Origin: Syntrophomonadaceae bacterium
Lineage (GTDB): Bacteria > Bacillota > Dethiobacteria > DTU022
NCBI GenBank assembly: GCA_003550645.1
Contig: PUKV01000245.1
Span: 1-33,034, forward strand
Direction: 5' to 3'
Length of the DNA: 33,034 nucleotides
Shown one piece after another: positions 8,451 to 16,380 of the stretch. Below the pieces are notes generated by a model that was not told where the DNA came from, ran no database searches, and saw nothing but the letters and a program-made list of their open reading frames with translations. The position numbers and the translations under genes are program-made. Positions within the stretch are counted from its first letter, which is position 1, and each line of letters opens with the position of its first letter.

Positions 8451-8909
8451 TTGCAGGAACAAACCAGCAAGGCTTTGTCAGGTTTTGAAGGTAAGACTAA
8501 CGAAGTTATCCCCATGCTGCAGGCGGTCCAGGACGAGTTCGGCTATTTGCCGGAGGAAGCGATCCGTGAGATTGCCGACATGATCGGCCTCCCGGAAAGC
8601 AAGGTTTATGGAACCGCCACTTTTTATTCCCAGTTCTATTTCTCCCGCCGGGGAGATCGCACCATAAAGGTCTGCCTGGGAACGGCATGCCACGTGCGCG
8701 GCGGGATGCAGGTTATGGAGGCCTTGGAACGGGAAATGGGGATCAATGCCGGTGATACGACTGAAGATTACAAGTTCAGCCTGGAACGGGTAAACTGCGT
8801 CGGATCGTGCGCACTGGCACCAGTGGTCATGGTTGATGACGATGTTTTCGGGCGGCTAGTCCCGAAACAGGCAAAGGAGGGTCTAGAAAAAAGTGATCCA
8901 GAAGTTTGA
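8451..8909 (+). CDS. nuoE: NuoE-like [2Fe-2S] subunit of formate dehydrogenase
   Basis: About 152 residues, thioredoxin-like [2Fe-2S] ferredoxin of the NuoE/HydC type. The four cluster cysteines are visible as CLGTAC and CVGSC, with the conserved helix VYGTATFYSQF before them. The frame extends to a TTG at 8433, but GGAGG at 8439-8443 would then lie inside the gene. I choose TTG at 8451, 7 nt downstream of it. It passes electrons between the flavin subunit and the rest of the complex. It overlaps the next gene by 17 nt, indicating translational coupling in the operon of three. Confidence 0.93.
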   Translation: MQEQTSKALSGFEGKTNEVIPMLQAVQDEFGYLPEEAIREIADMIGLPESKVYGTATFYSQFYFSRRGDRTIKVCLGTACHVRGGMQVMEALEREMGINAGDTTEDYKFSLERVNCVGSCALAPVVMVDDDVFGRLVPKQAKEGLEKSDPEV

Positions 8910-10809
8910 TGCCATTGAAAAAGAAGCAGTTGCAGCTATGGAAGAAAAGCAAAACAACGATATTCCCCAGATTTACGTCGGCTGTGCCACCTGCGGCAAC
9001 GCTACCGGGGCCCAGTCGGTAGTCCAAACCATAAAAAACAAGCTGGATAAAGAAAACGTCACCGCCGAGATCAAGGAAGTCGGCTGTATCGGGATGTGCT
9101 TCGCCGAAGTCCTGGTTGACGTAATTAAACCGGGGCGACCGCGCATTTCTTACCAGGATGTAACCCCGGAAAAAGCTGAAGAAATTATCGACAGCTACAT
9201 CCTTAACGACGATCACCGCCCGGACCTGGCCCTCGGCTTTTTCGGTGAGGGCGGGCCGGAAGATATCGAGCAGATTGACACCGGCGACGTGTTTAAGAAC
9301 CAGCAGCGCGTTATCTTGAAAAACTGCGGGGTTATTGACCCCGAAAATATTAACGAATACATCGCCAGGGGCGGTTACAAGGGCCTGGCCGAGGCGCTTG
9401 AAATGAAACAGGAAGAAATTATTGGCGTTCTCAAGGATTCAGGGCTGAGAGGCCGCGGTGGCGCCGGCTTTCCGGCCGGGCGCAAGTGGGAGTCCTGTCT
9501 GAAGCCCCAGGCCGATCAAAAGTACGTCATCTGCAACGCCGACGAGGGCGACCCCGGTGCTTTCATGGACCGCTCGGTCCTGGAAGGAGACCCCCATTCG
9601 GTGATCGAGGGCATGATCATCGCCGGGTATACCATCGGCTCATCAAAAGGCTATTTCTACGTCCGCGCTGAATACCCCCTGGCCATCAACCGGCTGCGCA
9701 AGGCCTTAGCCCAGGCCAGGGAGAAAAACCTGCTCGGGGAAAATATCCTGGGCACCGGCTTTGACTTCGACCTGGAAATTTTCCAGGGCGCCGGCGCCTT
9801 TGTCTGCGGCGAATCAACAGCCCTGGTTATGTCCATCGAAGGCAACCGCGGCTGGCCCAAACCACTGCCCCGCCCCAGAACCACCGAACAGGGCCTGTGG
9901 GACAAGCCGACCCTGTTGAACAACGTCAAAACTTTCTCCGTGGTACCCCAGATCCTGAGCAAGGGTGCCGACTGGTTTAAGAGTATCGGCACCGAGGGCA
10001 GCCCCGGCACGGCTGTTTTTGCCCTGACCGGAACGATCAACCGCAGCGGTTTGATCGAGGTGCCCATGGGTATCGAGCTGAAAAAAATTATATATGAAGT
10101 CGGCGGCGGTATCCTGAACGACAGGAAATTTAAGGCTGTCCAGACCGGCGGCCCTTCGGGAGGATGTTTGCCGGAAGATAAACTGCACCTTTCGGTCGAC
10201 TTCGATACCCTCGTCGAAGCCGGGTCGATGATGGGTTCAGGCGGTATGGTCGTTATCGATGAGACCACCTGCATGGTCGACGTGGCCCGCTACTTCCTGG
10301 ACTTCACCTTTGAAGAATCATGCGGCCAGTGCGTCCCCTGCAGGCAGGGCACCCAGCAGATGCTCGAGGTGCTGAACGATATTTGTGAGGGCAGAGGCCG
10401 TGAAGGCGACATCGAGCACCTGCTCGAACTGGGCGATTCAATTATCAAAAGCTCTATCTGCGGGCTGGGCCAAACGGCACCCAACCCGGTCCTGAGCACG
10501 GTCCAGTACTTCCGGGACGAGTATGAAGCCCACATCCGGGATCATGCCTGCCCGGCCCTGGTCTGCAAGAACCTGATCGTGTTTACCATCGACGAAGAAA
10601 AATGCACCGCCTGCGGGCGCTGCCGTAAGGCCTGCCCGGTTGAGGCGATCAGCGGCGAAAAGAAAGTGCCGCATAAGATTGATCAAAGCAAGTGCACCAA
10701 GTGCGGCATTTGCTTCCAGGAATGCCCCGAGCGCTTCAGCGCGGTGGTGCGCCTGACAGGAAAAGAAAATCTGGCTGCTGCGGCTAGAGGGAGGTTGAGT
10801 GATGTTTAA
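8893..10809 (+). CDS. nuoF: NuoF-like NAD(P)H/FMN subunit with thioredoxin-like and 2x[4Fe-4S] domains
   Basis: A 638-residue protein of the NuoF/HydB type. It has an N-terminal thioredoxin-like [2Fe-2S] domain (C31, C34, C65, C69), then the 51-kDa domain with the nucleotide/FMN motif GLRGRGGAGFPAG (184-196) and ADEGDPGAFMD. An SLBB region follows, then the N3-type [4Fe-4S] site (C477, C480, C483, C523). The C-terminal ferredoxin domain has two clusters (C571/574/577/581 and C601/604/607/611). It oxidises or reduces NAD(P)(H) and exchanges electrons with FdhA. The added ferredoxin domain is typical of cytosolic, possibly electron-bifurcating, complexes of anaerobes; bifurcation here is an inference. 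The start is GTG, 12 nt after AAAGGAGG. The stop overlaps the fdhA start. Confidence 0.95.
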   Translation: MIQKFDAIEKEAVAAMEEKQNNDIPQIYVGCATCGNATGAQSVVQTIKNKLDKENVTAEIKEVGCIGMCFAEVLVDVIKPGRPRISYQDVTPEKAEEIIDSYILNDDHRPDLALGFFGEGGPEDIEQIDTGDVFKNQQRVILKNCGVIDPENINEYIARGGYKGLAEALEMKQEEIIGVLKDSGLRGRGGAGFPAGRKWESCLKPQADQKYVICNADEGDPGAFMDRSVLEGDPHSVIEGMIIAGYTIGSSKGYFYVRAEYPLAINRLRKALAQAREKNLLGENILGTGFDFDLEIFQGAGAFVCGESTALVMSIEGNRGWPKPLPRPRTTEQGLWDKPTLLNNVKTFSVVPQILSKGADWFKSIGTEGSPGTAVFALTGTINRSGLIEVPMGIELKKIIYEVGGGILNDRKFKAVQTGGPSGGCLPEDKLHLSVDFDTLVEAGSMMGSGGMVVIDETTCMVDVARYFLDFTFEESCGQCVPCRQGTQQMLEVLNDICEGRGREGDIEHLLELGDSIIKSSICGLGQTAPNPVLSTVQYFRDEYEAHIRDHACPALVCKNLIVFTIDEEKCTACGRCRKACPVEAISGEKKVPHKIDQSKCTKCGICFQECPERFSAVVRLTGKENLAAAARGRLSDV

Positions 10810-13477
10810 AGTTACGATCAACGGTTTAGATATTGAAGTCGAAAAGGGAACAACCGTATTTGAAGCAGCAGAAAAAGCGGGCATTTATATCCCCACCCTC
10901 TGCCACCATCCCGATCTTCCCACTTTTGGCGGCTGCCGCGTCTGCATGGTCGATGCCGACGGCAAAATTGTCACCGCCTGCCGGGCGCCGGTTACAGACG
11001 GCATGGTAGTCAAGACCGATACGGAGGAAGTGAGCAAGGTGCGGCTTTCCAACGTGGAACTGCTCCTGGCCAGCCATAACAAGGACTGCCAGAGCTGTAC
11101 CCGCAATAACAGCTGCCGGCTGCAGGAAGTAAGCGCCTTTGTGGGGATCAACCAGGAACGGATGAGGCAGATCCGCCGCTCTGTCGAGCCGGTTAAGCCG
11201 GACGACAGCAACCCCTTCTTCCACCGCGACTTTACCCGCTGTATTTTGTGCGGGATCTGCATCCGGACCTGCCAGGAAATCAACGGGGTAGCGGCCATCG
11301 ATTTTGCCTTCCGCGGTTTCCACACCAAGGTTTCTGTTTTGGGAGACAAACCGATCAAGGATTCCCATTGCGAATCCTGCGGCGAGTGCCTGGTGCGCTG
11401 CCCAACCGGGGCCCTCTACCTGAGCAGGCCGGAGACCCCGGAGCGTGAGGTGGAAAGCGTCTGCACTTACTGCGGAGTAGGCTGCGGGATCAAACTCGGA
11501 GTGCGCGGAGACCGGGTAGTTCATGTCGAAGGAAACCGGGACAACGAGGTCAACCGCGGCGATCTCTGCGTAAAAGGACGCTTCGGGTTTGATTTTATCA
11601 ACCACCCAGAACGCCTGAAGACACCCCTGATTAAGAAAGACGGGATTTTCGTAGAAGCCAGCTGGGATGAAGCCCTCGATTTCGTTGCCGATAAAATGAG
11701 TGACATCAAGTCCAAGCACGGAGCCGACGCCTTGGGCGGGATCAGCTCAGCTCGCTGCAGCAGTGAAGAGACCTACCTCTTCCAAAAAATATTCCGGGCC
11801 CTGGGCACAAATAACGTAGACCACTGCGCCCGTCTCTGACACGCTCCAACTGTAGCCGGTCTGGCTGCAACATTTGGAGGCGGAGCAATGACCAACAGCA
11901 TCGATGATATCGCCGACGAAGCCAGGGTTTTCTTTATCACCGGGTCCAATACCACCGAAACCCACCCGGTGATCGGTTACCGGATCAGGCGGGCCATCAA
12001 AAACGGCGCCAGGCTGATCGTGGCCGATCCAAGGCGGATCAAGATCGCCGAACATGCAGATGTATTCCTCCAGCTTAAACCGGGCACCAACGCCGCCCTG
12101 CTCCAGGGGATGGCTAAAGTGATCCTTGATGAAAAACTGTATGATGAAGATTTCATCAAAAACCGGACCGAAGGATTCGAGGAATACGCTGAAAAAATAA
12201 GCAGTATCGATTTGAACGAAATGGCCGAAATCACCGGGGTGCCGGCAGAACTTATTGCCGAAGCGGCCCGGCTTTATGCCGGCAGCAACCCGGCAGCCAT
12301 CCTTTATACCATGGGTATCACCCAGCATACAAGCGGCACTGACAATGTCCTGGCCCTGGCCGGCCTGGCTACTTTGACCGGGAACCTGGGCAAGCGCGGC
12401 GGTGGGGTCAACCCGCTGCGGGGCCAGAACAACGTGCAGGGAGCCTGTGATACGGGTGCTTTGCCTAACGTTTTCCCCGGTTACCAGCCGGTCAGCTCAC
12501 CGGAAGCGAACAAAAAATTCTCGGAAGCTTACGGCGCTGAAATTCCGGATAAACCGGGCATGCCCATGACCAGGATGTTCAAAGCGGCCCTGGAGGGTCA
12601 GATCAAGGGTGTCTACATAATGGGTGAAACCCCGGTGGTCAGTGAACCAGATATCTGCAAGATCACAGAAGCTTTAGGGGAACTGGAGCTGGTGATCGTG
12701 CAGGATCTCTTCTTTACCGAAACGGCCGACTACGCCGATGTGGTCCTGCCGGCGGCATCTTTCGCCGAGAAAGACGGCACTTTCGTCAACACCGAGCGCA
12801 GGGTTCAGAGGATCCGCAAGGCGGTTAGCGCCCCCGGCGTGGCAAAAAGCGACCTCGACATCTTCTGCGAACTGGGCCAAAAGCTGGGCCTGAAAGGCTT
12901 TGATTACAGCGGCGCCGCCGGGGTAATGAAAGAAATCGGCGAAATGAACCCGAAGTGGAAAGGGATCACCTACGAAAGGCTCGAAGCAGGCGGCCTGAGC
13001 TGGCCCTGCCCGGATGAAAACCACCCGGGCACACCAATTCTTTACGGTGAAAAATTCCTCACAGCGAGCGGCAAAGCCCAGTTTAAAGCGGTTGATTATA
13101 AACCGCCGGCCGAAGCTCCAGATGATGAATACCCGTTCATCCTCACCACCGGCAGATCACTTTACCATTACCACACCGGAACCATGACCCGCCGGTCCGA
13201 AGGTTTAAGCGATCTTTACGATGTGGAAAAAGCCCTGATTAGTTTGGAAGATGCAGAACGCCTGGGCTTAAGCGAAAACGATCGGGTCCGCCTTAGCTCC
13301 AGGCGGGGCGAAGTCGAAGCTGAAGTGAAGCCGGTTTCGGAATTAAAAGAAGGCACGGTCTTTATGACCTTCCATTTTGCCGAAACCTGCGCCAACCAGC
13401 TGACCAATTCCGAGCTGGATCCGGTAGCAAGCATTCCCGAACTAAAGGTCTGCACCGTCAACATGGAAAAGGTCTAA
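10802..13477 (+). CDS. fdhA: Selenocysteine-containing formate dehydrogenase catalytic subunit
   Basis: One gene of about 891 residues read through TGA at 11837-11839. Both sides are in the same frame and each half alone is an incomplete enzyme. Numbering here is from the GTG at 10799; ATG 10802, with GGAGG 8 nt upstream, is the preferred start. Domains in order: [2Fe-2S] (C35, C46, C49, C61); His-Cys3 [4Fe-4S] (H93, C97, C100, C106); two [4Fe-4S] (C148/151/154/158 and C191/194/197/201); the molybdopterin-domain [4Fe-4S] (C222, C225, C229, C257). The active site DHCARL-U-HAPTV has Sec at 347. The bis-MGD domain (GSNTTETHPV) and the C-terminal dinucleotide-binding domain (FILTTGRSLYHYHTGTMTRR) follow. 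It interconverts formate and CO2 using Mo or W. Electrons pass to the NuoE/NuoF-like subunits encoded just upstream, whose last gene overlaps this start. A terminator follows. Confidence 0.96.
11837..11879 (+). promoter_or_regulatory. Sec UGA codon and bacterial SECIS element
   Basis: TGA at 11837-11839 is followed by a hairpin. The outer stem CTCCAA (11844-11849) pairs with TTGGAG (11874-11879). The inner stem TGTAGC (11851-11856) pairs with GCTGCA (11864-11869). The apical loop holds GGTCTG, beginning 18 nt after the TGA. As I recall the E. coli fdhF SECIS, loop and spacing are the same. It would recruit SelB-GTP-Sec-tRNA; the sel genes are not in this window. Confidence 0.92.
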
Positions 13478-13496
13478 AACAGGCCTGAACTGACTA

Positions 13497-13539
13497 AAAC
13501 CTGGGACACGGGGACAGGCCCCCTGTTCCAGGTTTTTTT
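13497..13539 (+). terminator. Rho-independent terminator of the formate dehydrogenase operon
   Basis: AACCTGG pairs with CCAGGTT, and the inner GGGG pairs with CCCC, followed by seven T. It begins about 20 nt after the fdhA stop. The stem contains a GGGGACAGG core resembling a repeat seen elsewhere in the window. Confidence 0.8.
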
Positions 13540-13694
13540 AGAACCAGTTGTAAACCAAACCTGGCCCGCTAAGCCACTGAAGACGGTTCTGCCGCCCCCG
13601 TGGTGCCGCTTATAATTCGACAGGGAAACAGGCTGAATAGCTGCGAATCTTTTGATTAGGACAGAAAACCTGTTCCTGGAAAGTGGGAGTATTA

Positions 13695-13862
13695 ATGCCG
13701 GATTGGGTCCATGCCATTCTTTATATAGCTATCATGACAACAATAATAGCTATAACAGCCTTTTACACCCAGAATATCTTTGCAGTTTTGGTCAGTATCA
13801 TGGCCGGCCATATTTTTGCCACAGCCGTAGTTAAAAGGTTGCCCGGTTTCTGGGGGCAATGA
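13695..13862 (+). CDS. Small two-helix membrane protein
   Basis: A 55-residue open frame, ATG 13695 to TGA 13862, preceded by GTGGGAG about 6 nt upstream. It begins MPDWVHAILYIAIM. Two hydrophobic stretches fill most of the chain: residues about 4-22 and about 28-44 (IFAVLVSIMAGHIFATAVV). A short basic tail with KRLPGFWGQ ends it. This looks like a real small integral membrane protein and fits the region better than the overlapping 60-residue frame at 13652-13834. I do not recognise the family. It lies between the formate dehydrogenase terminator and the ferritin promoter. Confidence 0.55.
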   Translation: MPDWVHAILYIAIMTTIIAITAFYTQNIFAVLVSIMAGHIFATAVVKRLPGFWGQ

Positions 13863-13905
13863 TCCCGGTTAATGCGATTAGGATAGTAGAAATACTGGAG
13901 ATATA

Positions 13906-13914
13906 TGATATAAT
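13906..13914 (+). promoter_or_regulatory. Extended -10 promoter for ferritin
   Basis: TGATATAAT (TATAAT at 13909-13914), an extended -10, lies 34 nt before the chosen ferritin start. The -35 is poor. No Fur box is obvious. Confidence 0.5.
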
Positions 13915-13947
13915 GTATTACAAAACAAGAGATAGGAGATGAAAAAC

Positions 13948-14454
13948 ATGCTCTCAGAAAAATTGCTGGCGAAATTAAACGAGCAAATTACCCACGAGTT
14001 TTATTCCGCTCACTATTACCTGGCCATGGCTGCCTACTTCAAAAAGGAAGACTTAGACGGTTTTGCCAACTTTTTTATTGTCCAGGCTGAAGAAGAGCGC
14101 TTTCATGCCATGAAATTTTTCAACTTTATTTACGACCAGGGCGAAGAAGCAGTAATAACGGGCTTCAAAGATCCCAGGCGGGATTTCAAATCGGCCGAAG
14201 AGATCTTTACCCTGGCCCTGGAACACGAGCAGCTGGTCAGCAGCCTGATCAATGATTTGATGGCCATTGCCCTGGAAGAAAAGCACTATCCCAGCATCAG
14301 TTTCCTGCAGTGGTTTATCGATGAGCAGGTGGAAGAAGAAGCCACCATGGGCAAGCTGTTGAACCAGGTCAAGCGGGTCGGTGAAGAAGGGCACGGCATC
14401 CTGATGCTCGACCGGGAGCTGGCCGCACGGAGCTTTACCCCGGAGGGAGAGTAA
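13948..14454 (+). CDS. ftnA: Non-heme ferritin
   Basis: A 168-residue ferritin, the usual length for bacterial FtnA. It is a four-helix protein starting MLSEKLLAKLNEQITHEFYSAHYYLAMA. Ferroxidase-centre residues can be assigned as E17, E50 and H53 (EEERFHA), E94 (LEHEQ) and Q127 (IDEQVEE). No heme-ligand Met of the bacterioferritin type is evident. An ATG at 13939 is in frame, but it lies 1 nt after TAGGAG. ATG 13948 is 9 nt after it and matches the family N-terminus, so I use that start. It would store iron in a 24-subunit shell and limit oxidative damage. Its own promoter and a terminator flank it, so it is monocistronic. Confidence 0.95.
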   Translation: MLSEKLLAKLNEQITHEFYSAHYYLAMAAYFKKEDLDGFANFFIVQAEEERFHAMKFFNFIYDQGEEAVITGFKDPRRDFKSAEEIFTLALEHEQLVSSLINDLMAIALEEKHYPSISFLQWFIDEQVEEEATMGKLLNQVKRVGEEGHGILMLDRELAARSFTPEGE

Positions 14455-14477
14455 AGCTAAAGACACAGGCAAATATT

Positions 14478-14522
14478 AAAAGGCCCCTCTTCCTTAAAAT
14501 AAGGCAGCTTGAGGGGCCTTTT
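14478..14522. terminator. Bidirectional terminator between ferritin and the DUF2284 gene
   Basis: AAAAGGCCCCTC (14478-14489) and GAGGGGCCTTTT (14511-14522) form a 12-bp perfect stem. A-tract and T-tract lie on both sides, so it serves both convergent genes. Confidence 0.9.
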
Positions 14523-14523
14523 G

Positions 14524-15063
14524 TTATTCCACCATCAGGAAGGCATAGCGGTTCATCTCCTGCTCGTAGCTGTGCAGAACTTCTATGGGATAGCCGACAC
14601 TGCGCACCGTTGAAAAAACATCTACCGCCAGTGATTCAGGCCCGGGACGCGAATCTTCCTTGTTTATGCAGGCTTCCCTCTCACCGGTACAGCTGGAACA
14701 GAGGCGGCATTCATCCATAAAGAGCATGAAAGCCTTGTGATAGCCCATCCAGAACACTTCCCTTTCCACTTTGAGCAGCTCCCTGCTTACTTCCCGGCTC
14801 CAGGATACGCGATCCCCGGGGCGGTCCACTTGTTTGGTGATATGAAATATAACGGCCTGATCGTACTCGCTGAAGAAAGTGCGGCATTCTTCAACAGACG
14901 GAACCTGGGGCGGGCAGGAGCCCTTCTTGCCGTAACTGCTGCAGCCAAACCTGCATTTAAACCGCACCCAGTGGGCAACTTCAATCTGGGACGCATTAAT
15001 CCAGTGGTAATCTTTGAAATTGTAGCGCGCAAAGATTTCTTCCAGCTTACTGTATTCAGAAAT
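14524..15063 (-). CDS. DUF2284-type Cys-rich metal-binding protein (candidate AUU start)
   Basis: About 179 residues, a predicted metal-binding protein of the DUF2284 type. Two Cys groups are visible: CRFGC with GSCPP (C37, C41, C50), and CRLCSSC followed by C132 (C119, C122, C125, C132). These are likely to bind an Fe-S cluster or zinc. Homology-like sequence starts at SEYSKLEEIFARYNF. The only conventional start in frame is TTG at 15171, which lacks a ribosome site. AAAGGAGG at 15079-15072 lies 8 nt before ATT at 15063, so I propose AUU initiation; if wrong, the gene begins at 15171 (215 residues). Function unknown. It ends in the terminator shared with ferritin and is divergent from the RnfD-like gene. 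Confidence 0.85.
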   Translation of the reverse strand: MSEYSKLEEIFARYNFKDYHWINASQIEVAHWVRFKCRFGCSSYGKKGSCPPQVPSVEECRTFFSEYDQAVIFHITKQVDRPGDRVSWSREVSRELLKVEREVFWMGYHKAFMLFMDECRLCSSCTGEREACINKEDSRPGPESLAVDVFSTVRSVGYPIEVLHSYEQEMNRYAFLMVE

Positions 15064-15200
15064 GGCTACTTCCTCCTTTACAGGTACTGCATATAAATAT
15101 CTGCCCGGTAGTTTAACCTGGATGAGCAGGATCCCCCCGGCAGGGCTTTTCTGTAAAATAAAGTTCTGCAAGGGAGCCTCAATTCCTGCAGGATTATCGA

Positions 15201-15229
15201 TTGAATGAATTGCCTATTTGTTCTATAAT
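15201..15229 (+). promoter_or_regulatory. Sigma-A promoter for the RnfD-like gene
   Basis: TTGAAT (15201-15206), a 17-bp spacer and TATAAT (15224-15229). Transcription would begin about 22 nt before the ATG at 15258, and AAGGAGG lies in the leader. Confidence 0.75.
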
Positions 15230-15257
15230 ATTAATATTGATTTAAGGAGGAATTGTT

Positions 15258-16109
15258 ATGAAAATGATGAAAGGAATGCTCATTGCCTTAACGCCGGTAA
15301 CGCTCTTTGCTATTTACTCTTACGGCCTCAACGCCTTGCTCCTTATTGCCGTCAGCGTAGCAACTGCGGTTGCTTCAGAGGCCCTCTACCAGTACGTGAC
15401 CAAAAAACCTTTAAAAATAAAGGATTTAAGCGCCGTGGTGACCGGCCTGCTCCTGGCTTTAACCGTCTCTCCCACTCTGCCTCTCTATGTTATAGCAGCG
15501 GGAGCGGTTGTGGGAATTGTTGTCGGGAAGCAGCTGTTCGGCGGCTATGGGAAGAATATTTTTAACCCGGCTCTTTTTGGCCGGCTTTTCATTATCTATG
15601 CCTTCCCCGGCACGATGACCCCGTGGCTGGCCCCCTTTGACATGACCACTACGGCAACTCCACTGCAGGTCGTCCGCAGTGAAGGGACTTTAACTCCCCT
15701 GCAGGATCTGTTTTTAGGGACAGTCCCGGGCAGCCTGGGAGAAGCTTCCGCCCTGCTGCTTCTTTTCGGGGGGGCCTGGTTAATTTACAAACGTTACGCC
15801 AACTGGCGGATCCCCCTGAGCTGCCTGGCAGCAGTGGTCCTGGTCTGCCTCGTAACCGGCCAAAACGTATTATTCCACCTTCTGTCCGGAAGTTTGCTCC
15901 TGGGCGCCTTCTTTATGGCTACAGACCCGATCAGTTCACCAAAAACTCAGCCCGGACGCTATATCTTTGGCTTCGGCGTAGGTTTAATCATAATGGCCAT
16001 GCGCCTCTGGGGGTGGCTGCCGGAAGGCACTACCTTTGCCATAATTGGCATGAACCTTTTTGTCCCCATCATCAACCGCTATACCAGGCCCAGGCCAAAG
16101 GCATCTTGA
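15258..16109 (+). CDS. rnfD: Orphan RnfD/NqrB-like flavoprotein membrane subunit
   Basis: A 283-residue membrane protein of the RnfD/NqrB family with about eight to nine helices. Diagnostic segments are FGGYGKNIFNPALFGR (94-109), DMTTTATPL around T134 (equivalent to the S/TGATP motif where RnfD carries covalently bound FMN), and GAFFMATDPISSPKTQPGRYIFG near the C-terminus. In Rnf complexes this subunit shuttles electrons and helps pump Na+ or H+. Here rnfC, G, E, A and B are absent on both sides, and promoter and terminator flank the single gene. The full complex may be elsewhere, or this may be a stand-alone flavoprotein. The motif differs from canonical (TTAT rather than S/TGAT). An AAGGAGG site 8 nt before the ATG fixes the start. 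Confidence 0.9.
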   Translation: MKMMKGMLIALTPVTLFAIYSYGLNALLLIAVSVATAVASEALYQYVTKKPLKIKDLSAVVTGLLLALTVSPTLPLYVIAAGAVVGIVVGKQLFGGYGKNIFNPALFGRLFIIYAFPGTMTPWLAPFDMTTTATPLQVVRSEGTLTPLQDLFLGTVPGSLGEASALLLLFGGAWLIYKRYANWRIPLSCLAAVVLVCLVTGQNVLFHLLSGSLLLGAFFMATDPISSPKTQPGRYIFGFGVGLIIMAMRLWGWLPEGTTFAIIGMNLFVPIINRYTRPRPKAS

Positions 16110-16192
16110 TCGGCCGCTTAACATAGCCGCTGCTCTTGTAGCCAGTGTTGCTGCATTAAGCACAGCAGGTCTATTGCCCATCGCACAAATAC

Positions 16193-16223
16193 AGCCCGGG
16201 AGCATTAATACCCGGGCTTTTTT
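16193..16223 (+). terminator. Rho-independent terminator after the RnfD-like gene
   Basis: AGCCCGGG (16193-16200) pairs with CCCGGGCT (16211-16218) around a 10-nt loop, followed by six T. It lies about 84 nt after the stop codon. Confidence 0.88.
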
Positions 16224-16380
16224 ATGCAAATCGCCGACAGTGCATTTATTTCGCAATTAGTCGATAAGCCTAATAATACCTGCATAAGCGCATAATTGTT
16301 AATTCCCTGTTAATTACAGCCGCATCCTGCCGATAATAACAGCAAGAAGCAAATTGTAAGGAAACAGAGGGATCATAACC

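Noticed and set aside
10826-11719. 297-residue minus-strand open frame
   Set aside because: It lies antisense to the well-supported fdhA Fe-S region and has no motif; it is a mirror frame of GC-rich coding DNA.
11888-13477. A separate formate dehydrogenase gene starting at ATG 11888
   Set aside because: It lacks the N-terminal Fe-S arm and active-site residue, and is in frame with the upstream half across the TGA. The SECIS hairpin shows this is one selenoprotein.
13652-13834. 60-residue plus-strand frame
   Set aside because: It has low-complexity content, no ribosome site or recognisable pattern; the overlapping frame at 13695-13862 is hydrophobic and better supported.
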